Origin: G963662675 sp963662675
GTDB taxonomy: Bacteria > Bacteroidota > Bacteroidia > Bacteroidales > Prolixibacteraceae
Direction of reading: 5' to 3'
Assembly (NCBI GenBank): GCA_963662675.2
Contig: CAXXHP010000002.1
Span: 62,001 to 126,000, forward strand
DNA length: 64,000 nt
This document shows, piece by piece, positions 1-7,079 of this stretch. How positions within the stretch are numbered: position 1 is the stretch's first letter; the number at the start of each line of letters is the position of its first letter. Under the pieces are notes generated by a model. That model made no database searches and was not told the DNA's origin. It saw nothing but the letters and a program-made list of their open reading frames with translations. Made by a program: the position numbers and the translations under genes.

Positions 1-1
1 T

Positions 2-1321
2 GGCTGGACCGGTGACGGGTGGGCTGATGCTGAAGCATGGATGCTGAATTTTGACGTCAGTCAGTTTTATAGACTATGGGTTCGTGACATGGCAAATGGT
101 ATGAATTCCAATGGAGATTTAAATGTAGTAATGCCTGGCCCACGGGCTTATGGTTTCGATGACACTCCCGGCTGGAGTACGGCCAATGGTGCTGTTCCTG
201 CTTGGGATCATGCCTTTTTTGAAGTTCCGTTGAACATGTATCAGTACTATGGTGATTTGGAGATACTGAAAGAAATATATCCGGATCAAACCAAGTTCAT
301 GAATTATTACGCTGATTATTTTACGGAAGAGAATAACTATACATTCAGCAACATGATGTTAGGTGAATATGCAGCAGGTACACTTGGCACAGGAAGTACT
401 GAGAACATTAACCACCAGCTATATTACCGCATGGCTGATTATATGTCAAACGTATCAACATTACTGGGGAAGAAAGAAGTTGCACAGACATACAGAACTC
501 TTGCAAATAAAATTTTGAGTGCATTTATTGAGCTTTACTGGGACGAAACAACACATTCATTCCAAAAAGGAAATAGTGGAAACCTCGAAACAGAGCAATT
601 ATTAGCAGTTGCATATGATCTTGTGCCGGGGAATGACCTTTCTCCTGATGATCCAAGATATCTTGCACAAACATCAAATACACAGGCTCAAAACAAAGAG
701 AGTTGTATGTCTGTTGTTGCAAACTCGATAAAAGCCAACGGAGACCGTATTGGAACAGGAATTTATGGTTTGCGTTACCTCTTTAATTTATTAGATGAGT
801 ATGGCTATACCAATTTGGCATATTCTGTAGCAACCGGGCTTGAAAACCCAAGCTGGGGGAATGTCCTCTTGCAAGGCGGAACAACGTTGCAAGAAAACTG
901 GGGTGGCATTAATGGTAATCATCATTACCACAGTTCAATCATTACTTGGTATTATCAGGGCTTGGCCGGTATAAAGCCATCTTCGCCGGGCTATGCCACC
1001 ATTCAGATTAAACCCTATGTGCCAACCAATACTGCCAACACGAATTTGGCAGGAGAAAAAGCACCTGTAACAAAGGTAGATGCATCCATAAATACAGCAC
1101 GTGGTTTAGTAAAATCCAGCTGGAACAATGATGCTAACTTTACAATGACTGTTACAATTCCAAGCAACACCCCTGCTGAAATATGGGTGCCTTCGGTTTC
1201 TGGGAAAGCGCTTAGTGTACCTGAAGGAGCAAAATACCTGAAAAGCGAAGACGGATATGCTGTATACCGTGTTGGAGATGGAAATTGGACTTTTATAGCT
1301 GAATCTATAAAATCAAATTAG
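2..1321 (+). CDS. alpha-L-rhamnosidase (GH78), 3' part only
   Basis: The reading frame is open from the first bases of the window, so the gene starts upstream and only about 440 C-terminal residues are present. The first codons read GWTGDGWADAEAWML, the GH78 signature at the start of the (alpha/alpha)6 barrel. The barrel continues to TTLQENWGG near residue 295, where the Glu matches the GH78 general base, and then HYHSSIITWYYQGLAGI. A C-terminal beta-sandwich follows. GH78 enzymes remove terminal L-rhamnose from plant or algal glycans; in Bacteroidota they are usually secreted and sit in polysaccharide utilisation loci, but none of the rest of such a locus is visible here. The family call is firm; the substrate is unknown. 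A strong hairpin terminator follows. Confidence 0.9.
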   Translation, partial: GWTGDGWADAEAWMLNFDVSQFYRLWVRDMANGMNSNGDLNVVMPGPRAYGFDDTPGWSTANGAVPAWDHAFFEVPLNMYQYYGDLEILKEIYPDQTKFMNYYADYFTEENNYTFSNMMLGEYAAGTLGTGSTENINHQLYYRMADYMSNVSTLLGKKEVAQTYRTLANKILSAFIELYWDETTHSFQKGNSGNLETEQLLAVAYDLVPGNDLSPDDPRYLAQTSNTQAQNKESCMSVVANSIKANGDRIGTGIYGLRYLFNLLDEYGYTNLAYSVATGLENPSWGNVLLQGGTTLQENWGGINGNHHYHSSIITWYYQGLAGIKPSSPGYATIQIKPYVPTNTANTNLAGEKAPVTKVDASINTARGLVKSSWNNDANFTMTVTIPSNTPAEIWVPSVSGKALSVPEGAKYLKSEDGYAVYRVGDGNWTFIAESIKSN

Positions 1322-1360
1322 AACTAATCTTTTATTCTAGAATAGAAGATCTGCAAAAAG

Positions 1361-1405
1361 AAAAGGACACGATCATTAGAATATCTAATGATCGTGTCCT
1401 TTTTT
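1361..1405 (+). terminator. Perfect 20-bp stem terminator after the GH78 gene
   Basis: Positions 1361-1380 and 1384-1403 form a perfect 20-bp stem with a 3-nt loop, ending in a run of six T. The 5' flank is A-rich, so the hairpin may also work on the minus strand. It separates the GH78 gene from the convergent tRNA-Gln. Confidence 0.85.
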
Positions 1406-1423
1406 GTAACTCGGGTATAAAAC

Positions 1424-1455
1424 CCAAAAAGCCCATAGGTAATACCTACGGGCTT
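1424..1455 (-). terminator. Terminator of tRNA-Gln
   Basis: On the minus strand AAGCCCGTAGG pairs with CCTATGGGCTT (one G-U pair) and is followed by TTTTTGGGTTTT. It lies just downstream of the tRNA gene. Confidence 0.7.
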
Positions 1456-1464
1456 AATTTGTGT

Positions 1465-1536
1465 TGACCCGCCAGGGCTCGAACCTGGACTCTTCTGGAC
1501 CAAAACCAGACGTGTTGCCAATTACACCACGGGTCA
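1465..1536 (-). tRNA. tRNA-Gln (anticodon TTG)
   Basis: The minus strand folds as a 72-nt cloverleaf. The acceptor stem is TGACCCG/CGGGTCA, the T arm contains GGTTCGAGCC, and the anticodon stem CTGG/CCAG encloses the loop TTTTGGT, giving anticodon TTG (reads CAA/CAG, Gln). No CCA is encoded. A terminator lies immediately downstream. Confidence 0.95.
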
Positions 1537-1686
1537 ATCATTGTTGTCTTTTCTTTAAAGACAGCTGCAAAAGTATAAAATTTTTCAATTCTGAAAACCT
1601 ATTTTTAAATTTTTTGATCGTTTTTTAAGCAGAAAATAATTCATAAATCAAATAAGCAGAACATTGGTCATCTATTTGTCTGAATT

Positions 1687-2229
1687 TCAATATCCATCTG
1701 AATGATTGTGATTGAACGATTGGAGTTTTTGAAGTATTTTTCGACCTCGTGATTTTATTCCAGCTGATGGGTGTAGGTCTATTTCATTTTCAATAATCTG
1801 TACAAGTTCTAGCTTTAACCCTGTTTCTATTTCTGAAATCTCAAAAAGAATTTGCATCGCATGTACCCTAACGGCAATTGGACATTTATCTGTTGTAAAT
1901 AAGTCAAGGCAATGGTTAAAAAGGAAATCAATGTGTTCTGTTTGGATGGGGTACTGGCTCAGTAGTTTCAGATAATGTCTCCGTTTACTATTGTTCTGCG
2001 TTGTTTTAAGCCCATTTACGAATGAACCCAAATAAGGGCGAATTAGCTCTGGATTCGTATCCGCGAGTTTATCTATGAGGTATGCTGCCCTCCAGTATTC
2101 CTGCTTAGAATCATCGAAAGCTACTTCCAAAATAGCCGACAAATGCTCCGGATGGTGAGAAAGCTGCTGAATATAGAAGTTCAGGTTCTCCCAGGAATTA
2201 ATCATTTCAAGAACTTCTGCTTTTTTCAT
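1687..2229 (-). CDS. Hypothetical helical-repeat (HEAT-like) protein
   Basis: A protein of 180 residues, all helical in character, with repeated amphipathic segments reminiscent of HEAT repeats (for example SAILEVAFDDSK, AAYLIDKLADTN, AVRVHAMQILFEIS). There is no signal peptide and no catalytic motif. The start is set at the ATG encoding MKKAEVLEM at 2229; the longer open frame would run into the divergent NUDIX gene. The 50-bp intergenic space to that gene must hold both promoters. I do not recognise a named family. A scaffold or protein-binding role is only an inference from the fold type. Confidence 0.7.
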   Translation of the reverse strand: MKKAEVLEMINSWENLNFYIQQLSHHPEHLSAILEVAFDDSKQEYWRAAYLIDKLADTNPELIRPYLGSFVNGLKTTQNNSKRRHYLKLLSQYPIQTEHIDFLFNHCLDLFTTDKCPIAVRVHAMQILFEISEIETGLKLELVQIIENEIDLHPSAGIKSRGRKILQKLQSFNHNHSDGY

Positions 2230-2279
2230 AAAAATACATTCAGCATAAAAGTATAATTTTATCAATTTGAAAGAAAGAA

Positions 2280-2702
2280 ATGAATATGATTGAAGTCTGC
2301 TGTGCACTAATTTTTCATGCCGGACAGTTATTGGCCGTTCAAAATGAATCAGGAAAAGATCACCCTTTTCAATGGGAATTCCCCGGGGGCAAGGTTGAAC
2401 CTGAAGAAGATTTTCAGGCATGTATTATTCGAGAGATCAAGGAGGAACTTCTGCTTGAGATAATACCGATACGTCAATTAAAATCAGTTATTCATCAATA
2501 TCCAAACAAGTTAATCCGGTTAATTCCTTGGATCATTGAGGTAAAGAATTCGTCAATACATTTAACCGAACATGCTCAGTCAAAATGGTTGAAAGAATAT
2601 GAATTAGATTTTCAGAACTGGCAGGATGCAGACCGCGAGTTGATTGAACTCAATAAAGTCGAAATACTAAGCTATTTTCGGAAAAATTACGAGAATAATT
2701 GA
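2280..2702 (+). CDS. NUDIX hydrolase, MutT-like
   Basis: A 140-residue single NUDIX domain. The NUDIX box starts at about residue 38 (GGKVEPEE) and runs into REIKEELLLEI, so the metal-binding R-E-x-x-E-E is intact, but the usual glycine near the end of the box (EExG) is leucine here. Family members hydrolyse nucleoside diphosphates linked to another moiety; MutT/8-oxo-dGTPase proteins of this length clean the nucleotide pool. The C-terminal half (SKWLKEYELDFQNWQDADREL) follows the MutT/CTP-pyrophosphohydrolase pattern. The 3' end overlaps the convergent membrane-protein gene by 36 bp. The substrate cannot be assigned. Confidence 0.85.
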   Translation: MNMIEVCCALIFHAGQLLAVQNESGKDHPFQWEFPGGKVEPEEDFQACIIREIKEELLLEIIPIRQLKSVIHQYPNKLIRLIPWIIEVKNSSIHLTEHAQSKWLKEYELDFQNWQDADRELIELNKVEILSYFRKNYENN

Positions 2703-3170
2703 AAAAACTGCTGCCCACCCCAAAATGGAAATCATCATGTAGGCAAACACATTTTTCTTTCGCGAATAGTATTTATTTAGAAGAAATGCTCCTATTGGTA
2801 TACTTAGTACAATAGGTGTCATGACAATAATTCCCCACAATCCATACTTTGCTCTTAATTTTACAAACGTTCTTTTTCGCTTGCTTGAAAATGGCTTTTG
2901 CCTTTGTTTTTCCAACATATGGCAAATGTCAATCCGAATATAATGCTTAATGGTGCAATAGACTGTTTCGTGATGTTTCTTGTAATAACGAATCAAAAAA
3001 CCACTAAAATAATAAAAGAAGATAAAGCCGGTTATTCCACCAACAGTGACTGCAATTATTGCCTGTTCAGAATCAAGTCCGATTATTAGTGCATAAGGAA
3101 AGGTTAAGAAATACTTGACTGTTGCCAGCAAGTACACATGTAGTAACTTTAAAATCGCCTCAACTCCCAT
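2667..3170 (-). CDS. Small integral membrane protein, unknown function
   Basis: A protein of 167 residues. Hydrophobic segments lie at about residues 5-32, 36-60, 112-135 and 142-165. Between the second and third is a very basic loop (HYIRIDICHMLEKQRQKPFSSKRKRTF), probably cytoplasmic by the positive-inside rule. The tail order (YGLWGIIVMTPIVLSIPIGAFLL) is reminiscent of small-multidrug-export-like or DedA-like membrane proteins, but I cannot name the family. The gene is convergent with, and overlaps, the NUDIX gene. Confidence 0.7.
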   Translation of the reverse strand: MGVEAILKLLHVYLLATVKYFLTFPYALIIGLDSEQAIIAVTVGGITGFIFFYYFSGFLIRYYKKHHETVYCTIKHYIRIDICHMLEKQRQKPFSSKRKRTFVKLRAKYGLWGIIVMTPIVLSIPIGAFLLNKYYSRKKNVFAYMMISILGWAAVFSIILVIFPKIA

Positions 3171-3274
3171 AATCTCTCTCCTTCTTTTTGGTTTCTACAA
3201 CGTCAAAGGTTGTTAAAATATTTCATAACCCACTGTCTATTAATCCGTTTTTAGTCTTTATTAACGATTTTTAT

Positions 3275-3370
3275 ATGATTGCTCAACACGAAGATCATTG
3301 TTGTGAAGAAATGAAAACACAATTATTACATTTGCTAAAACATAAACAATCACTTTATTCAAAAATATGA
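3275..3370 (+). CDS. Possible small ORF or gene remnant (HCCEEMK peptide)
   Basis: A 31-codon frame beginning MIAQHEDHCCEEMK, whose stop (TGA at 3368-3370) overlaps the ATG of the next gene (3367). The HCCEEMK start resembles the N-terminus of small Cys-containing proteins of DUF6980 type, but the rest of such a protein is missing. It may be a decayed remnant, a coupling peptide or chance. The frame is also open from a TTG at 3188. Confidence 0.25.
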   Translation: MIAQHEDHCCEEMKTQLLHLLKHKQSLYSKI

Positions 3371-3888
3371 ACAACGAAAAAATATGGTTTGACAAAGCCG
3401 ACTGGAAGGATTATTTCTCACCAATCCCCCATGAATCGATTAATATTGTTGAGTTTTACAAACAATATCATGCCAGACCAGATTTATGGAAAGCCACCTT
3501 TGAATTTTTAAAACAAGATTTGACCAAACTTGTTCCCGGAAAATACAACATAATAGAGAAAGATGTTTTCGCTTCCATATCAGATTACCAAACAAAATTA
3601 CCTGAAGATGCAAAATGGGAAGCCCACCGAAAATACATTGACTTACAATTTGTCATTTTCGGAGAAGAACAGATGGGGATATTGCCTCTGGAAAAAACAG
3701 TTCAACCGCAAGCATATAATGAGACAAAAGACCTAATATTCTTTGGGCATAGTAAAGGCGACATTTATATGGCCAGCAAAGCTCATTTCTTTCTGTTTTT
3801 TCCATCGGATGCACACCGACCGGGGATTTGTATACAGGAATCAAAAGAAGTAAGAAAACTGGTTATTAAAATTGCAGTAGCTGAATAA
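3367..3888 (+). CDS. YhcH/YjgK/YiaL family (DUF386) cupin-like protein
   Basis: A protein of 173 residues. After an N-terminal extension of about 50 residues comes the DUF386 beta-sandwich: KYNIIEKDVFASISDYQT, then WEAHRKYIDLQFVIFGEE with its metal-binding His and Glu/Asp, and finally FFLFFPSDAHRPGI with the second His. E. coli relatives (YhcH, EbgC) are linked to sialic-acid and sugar metabolism as putative sugar isomerases/anomerases. No sugar operon surrounds this copy, so the substrate is open. There is no signal peptide. The start overlaps the stop of a short upstream frame. Confidence 0.85.
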   Translation: MNNEKIWFDKADWKDYFSPIPHESINIVEFYKQYHARPDLWKATFEFLKQDLTKLVPGKYNIIEKDVFASISDYQTKLPEDAKWEAHRKYIDLQFVIFGEEQMGILPLEKTVQPQAYNETKDLIFFGHSKGDIYMASKAHFFLFFPSDAHRPGICIQESKEVRKLVIKIAVAE

Positions 3889-3923
3889 GATTCCCGATAC
3901 TTCTCAAGATCTGCTTAAAACAT

Positions 3924-3960
3924 CCAAAAATTGTCCGACTTGAGTTAAAGTCGGACAATT
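3924..3960 (-). terminator. Terminator of the OmpA-family gene
   Basis: A perfect 12-bp stem (3929-3940 with 3949-3960, 8-nt loop). On the minus strand it is followed by T5, right after the stop of the OmpA-like gene. Confidence 0.8.
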
Positions 3961-3975
3961 AAGAAAACTCATATT

Positions 3976-4650
3976 TTAATTTGCAGCAGCTTCAGCCTCT
4001 GCCTCAGAAATCATTTGCTCGTTGGCTGTAATCACAAACTCAACACGTCGATTTTGTGCCTGACCTTCTTTTGTCGCATTATCATATTTCGGACTTAACT
4101 CACCAAATCCTTTAGTTCCAACACGGCTCTCAGGAATCCCTTTTTTCAATAAATAAGAAGCAACTGACCCGGCTCGTTGTTCTGATAGTTTTTGATTATA
4201 TTCCTCAGTACCACTACTATCTGTATGCCCCTGAATTTCAATGTCAGTATTTTTGTACTCGTTTAAAATGATGAGAAGTTTGTCCAAATTCCCATTAGCA
4301 GCACTCGTTAATGTATAACTGTTCACCGGGAAAAGAATACTACTGTCAAACTCGACCAAGATACCTTCCCCAACTCGCTCAACTTTTGCATCTGGAACAG
4401 ATTCCTGAATTGCCTCGGCTTGCTTATCCATTTTGTGTCCGATAATGGCACCTGTAGCTCCTCCAACAGTAGCTCCAATAGCTGTTCCAAGGGCTGTGTT
4501 CCCTGACATTTTACCGACTACAGCACCAAGAACTCCCCCTCCGGCAACTCCAATCGCTGCCCCTTTTTGGGTTTTGTTCATAGATGCACAACTACTTAAA
4601 ACTATGGTCAGAGCCATTAATCCAATAAGGACTGAATTTTTTGTTTTCAT
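3976..4650 (-). CDS. OmpA-family lipoprotein with glycine zipper
   Basis: A protein of 224 residues. The lipoprotein signal ends in VLSSC at residue 21. A glycine-zipper region (about 29-71: GAAIGVAGGGVLGAVVG, IGATVGGATGAIIG) could insert in a membrane. The OmpA/MotB peptidoglycan-binding domain covers about 95-212, with IEIQGHTDSSG, LSEQRAGSVASYL and the closing QNRRVEF motif. It probably anchors the outer membrane to peptidoglycan, like the YiaD/Pal group. The tail is rich in Ala and Glu. It has its own terminator and no close operon partner. Confidence 0.92.
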   Translation of the reverse strand: MKTKNSVLIGLMALTIVLSSCASMNKTQKGAAIGVAGGGVLGAVVGKMSGNTALGTAIGATVGGATGAIIGHKMDKQAEAIQESVPDAKVERVGEGILVEFDSSILFPVNSYTLTSAANGNLDKLLIILNEYKNTDIEIQGHTDSSGTEEYNQKLSEQRAGSVASYLLKKGIPESRVGTKGFGELSPKYDNATKEGQAQNRRVEFVITANEQMISEAEAEAAAN

Positions 4651-4848
4651 ATCTTTCTGTTGTTTAAATGAGTCTCAAATTCATGCAACATAATGTCAAA
4701 ATATAATCAACACGTGACAACTATAACAATTTGTCAAAATCGTAAAAAACGATTCAAATCGTTACATGATTATATCGCCAATAAAACAATAAAATAGAAA
4801 AAATGTTGTCTGGTTAGACAACAAATAAGATTGAGATATTTGGAAAAA

Positions 4849-5769
4849 TTACTTCTTGAAAGAAAAAGAGGTTGTTCCGATATTATTGCCATCTACAAAA
4901 ATATCAATGGAGTATTCGCCAAGCATAAAAGGCTCTTCACCAACATTATCCCAGAATATGTTCACCGGTAATTCATTCCCTTCGTAGGTTACTTCGCGCA
5001 TAGCCGAATATTGAATTTTTAAATCTTCGAACTTAAATAGGTCATTTGAAGATTTAACAAGTAAGATCTGATCAGGTCGCTGAATACGAACATAGATATT
5101 CTTTGCTCCGCGTTTAGCTGTTACATTTTTACTAAGTGAAAAGCTAATCATGAACTGTTCCGCTTTATCCTTATTATTAACATCATTCCCTTTCTTATTT
5201 ATGCCTAAAACAGTAAGATTAAGGGCTTCTAGTGCAGCAGCTCGCTCAACACGTTGTTCCAATTGTTCCTTCTCTTTCTCCAGCTCTTTATTCTTGGTTT
5301 CCACAACCATATACTCTTGTTTAACCTGCTCGTTCTCTGCCATAAGCATCATGTTTCTTTGATTTAAAGAATCTACTTGCACGATATAATTCTTCATAAT
5401 ATCACGAAGAGAGCCTACTTCAGATTGGTAACGGGAGATTTGCTCATAACTTGCCTTTTTAACCTGATCAACTTCAAGCAATAAGTCTCTTACTTTTGTT
5501 TGAGCAATAAATAATTCCGCATTTAGAGTATCATTGTCCGTTTCCAAGGAATCATAGCTTACAACTATTCTATTTAGTTCTACCCTTAAAGAGTCTTTTT
5601 GCAGACCCAAAGATCTAACCATTTGCTGGTTTTCATTGCGTTGCATAAAAAACAGCACAACAACAACGGTTAAGATAACAACCAGAAAAATAACAATCAG
5701 GTTATTCCTTCTTTCTTTATCTGTTTCACCTAACGATAGTTTCTTTTTCTTACCTCCTGTATCGGACAT
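4849..5769 (-). CDS. Coiled-coil single-pass membrane protein, unknown
   Basis: A protein of 306 residues from the chosen start MSDTGGKKKK. A basic cytoplasmic N-terminus precedes one transmembrane helix (about 25-43, LIVIFLVVILTVVVVLFF). A long coiled coil follows (about 45-180), rich in Glu, Gln and Leu with heptad spacing. The C-terminal roughly 100 residues are a beta-rich domain (NIYVRIQRPDQILLV, EVTYEGNELPVNIFWDN). A longer frame begins with GTG at 5802, but that codon lies inside the -7 promoter box, so the ATG at 5769 is the start. Topology suggests a cell-envelope spacer or scaffold; the function is unknown. Confidence 0.8.
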   Translation of the reverse strand: MSDTGGKKKKLSLGETDKERRNNLIVIFLVVILTVVVVLFFMQRNENQQMVRSLGLQKDSLRVELNRIVVSYDSLETDNDTLNAELFIAQTKVRDLLLEVDQVKKASYEQISRYQSEVGSLRDIMKNYIVQVDSLNQRNMMLMAENEQVKQEYMVVETKNKELEKEKEQLEQRVERAAALEALNLTVLGINKKGNDVNNKDKAEQFMISFSLSKNVTAKRGAKNIYVRIQRPDQILLVKSSNDLFKFEDLKIQYSAMREVTYEGNELPVNIFWDNVGEEPFMLGEYSIDIFVDGNNIGTTSFSFKK

Positions 5770-5801
5770 ATTCACAGTTTTTTGCAGTAGAACAACGCCC
5801 A

Positions 5802-5832
5802 CAAAATTAGTATTATTTTGTGGGCGGTCAAA
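5802..5832 (-). promoter_or_regulatory. Bacteroidota-type promoter (-33/-7) of the coiled-coil gene
   Basis: Reading the minus strand: TTTG (5832-5829), a 19-nt spacer, then TAATTTTG (5809-5802). This is an exact match to the Bacteroidota consensus TTTG-N19-TAnnTTTG. The implied transcript start is just upstream of the ATG at 5769, which decides the start codon. Confidence 0.75.
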
Positions 5833-5940
5833 TAATTAGCGATTCACGCTAACGCTTTATAGAAAATCGTCAACTTAAACTTTTTTCAACGAAATACTTT
5901 ACAGATAATACGCCTGAGAATATTAACGAAATGCAAATAT

Positions 5941-6234
5941 TTAAGATCCCTGCTCCAGGAGCTTACTTAATTTCTCATAGCCCTTATCGCATCCTTCAAC
6001 CAAGTCTTTCCCAACTTGGTGGTAAAAACCCTTTACAATTGCTTTATTGTCTTTCCCATCTGGGTGGTTTGTTCTGTTCCGCAATTCATTTCTCAAGATA
6101 AGGACATCACCAATAATATCGTAAACTGATTCTTTATTCGGAACCTCTGATGAATGAATAGACTTTAAACAGTCCATAACAAGCTGACCAGTCAAATAGT
6201 CAATGTCTTTTTTTAAGCTGCGAATGTTTGCCAT
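5941..6234 (-). CDS. Conserved-looking small helical protein, unknown
   Basis: A soluble, helical protein of 97 residues (MANIRSLKKDIDYL...). It contains NKESVYDIIGDVLILRNELRNRTNH and ends in EKLSKLLEQGS. There is no signal peptide or recognisable motif. The ATG lies 3 bp after the stop of the DUF3108 gene, so it is the last gene of the glmS operon and probably translationally linked. Its function is unknown. Confidence 0.75.
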   Translation of the reverse strand: MANIRSLKKDIDYLTGQLVMDCLKSIHSSEVPNKESVYDIIGDVLILRNELRNRTNHPDGKDNKAIVKGFYHQVGKDLVEGCDKGYEKLSKLLEQGS

Positions 6235-6236
6235 AA

Positions 6237-7079
6237 TTAATATATTTCAGATGTTAATGGATATTTCAAGTTTTCAGCTCCCAGAAAAATTGCTTTCACA
6301 GAACCAACACGAATTTTTGTTTCAACCATAATGGGCAAATGATTTTTATCTGCAGTTAGCCAAATCCTCATATGCTCTCCCTCAGGAAAAAAGTCTCCTT
6401 CCATGAGCCAAACCGATAGTTGATGGCATTGAAATTTTCTCCCTTCTCTTGTTCTAATCTTCTCAATCCCCTGATAACGAAAGTACAATTCCTCAACCTT
6501 ATTATCAACCAACATGGTGAAATTTACTTTTTGCCCTAAGTCCATATTGTCATAATTGAATCCTCGGAAATGGTATGCACTGCTTAATAAATCCAAAACC
6601 CCTGGCACATAAGTCACTTGATCAATAAATGCCTCTTCTTTGTCACGCTTGATTTTTGATTCTATCTGCCCATTTTCCATTGAAAAATTATACTCGTGCA
6701 GTGAATAGCTGCTGCCATGATTGACAGCCCTCCGAAACCAAAGCGGATGAAAATTTTGGTGCGACACATAAGATTCAAAGGTATCCCGCACGGTATAAAA
6801 GAGATCGTATCCTTTATAAGTCTTACCTATAGCTTTAAAGTTCCATGCCAATTGGTTTTCATATTGAACAGTGTCGTTTGAAAACGAAACCTCTCCGGCA
6901 TTTACCCATAAAAAATGCCAATTATAATACGCACCATAAAGAGCTGATTCTCCGGAAGAAAATGGTTGATCAATTCGCTGAGCCTTAAGCGAAATAATTT
7001 GGAGAAAGAACAACCCGACAAACAGAAAAATTGTCAGGCAAAAGCCTCTAAATGCTTTTTGTCTTTGATCATTTGGCAT
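6237..7079 (-). CDS. DUF3108 domain secreted protein
   Basis: A protein of 280 residues from the ATG at 7079 (MPNDQRQKAFRG). An N-terminal hydrophobic segment ending at SLKAQ is a probable Sec signal. The mature part has the DUF3108 pattern: GESALYGAYYNWHFLWVNAGEVSF at the start, HPLWFRRAVNHG in the middle and MRIWLTADKNHLPIMVETKI near the end. Such proteins are predicted beta-barrel-like, lipid-binding-type periplasmic proteins of unknown role. The start overlaps the stop of the upstream lipoprotein gene by 11 bp, indicating translational coupling. The longer open frame (to 7160) would lie largely inside that gene and lacks a better start. Confidence 0.85.
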   Translation of the reverse strand: MPNDQRQKAFRGFCLTIFLFVGLFFLQIISLKAQRIDQPFSSGESALYGAYYNWHFLWVNAGEVSFSNDTVQYENQLAWNFKAIGKTYKGYDLFYTVRDTFESYVSHQNFHPLWFRRAVNHGSSYSLHEYNFSMENGQIESKIKRDKEEAFIDQVTYVPGVLDLLSSAYHFRGFNYDNMDLGQKVNFTMLVDNKVEELYFRYQGIEKIRTREGRKFQCHQLSVWLMEGDFFPEGEHMRIWLTADKNHLPIMVETKIRVGSVKAIFLGAENLKYPLTSEIY

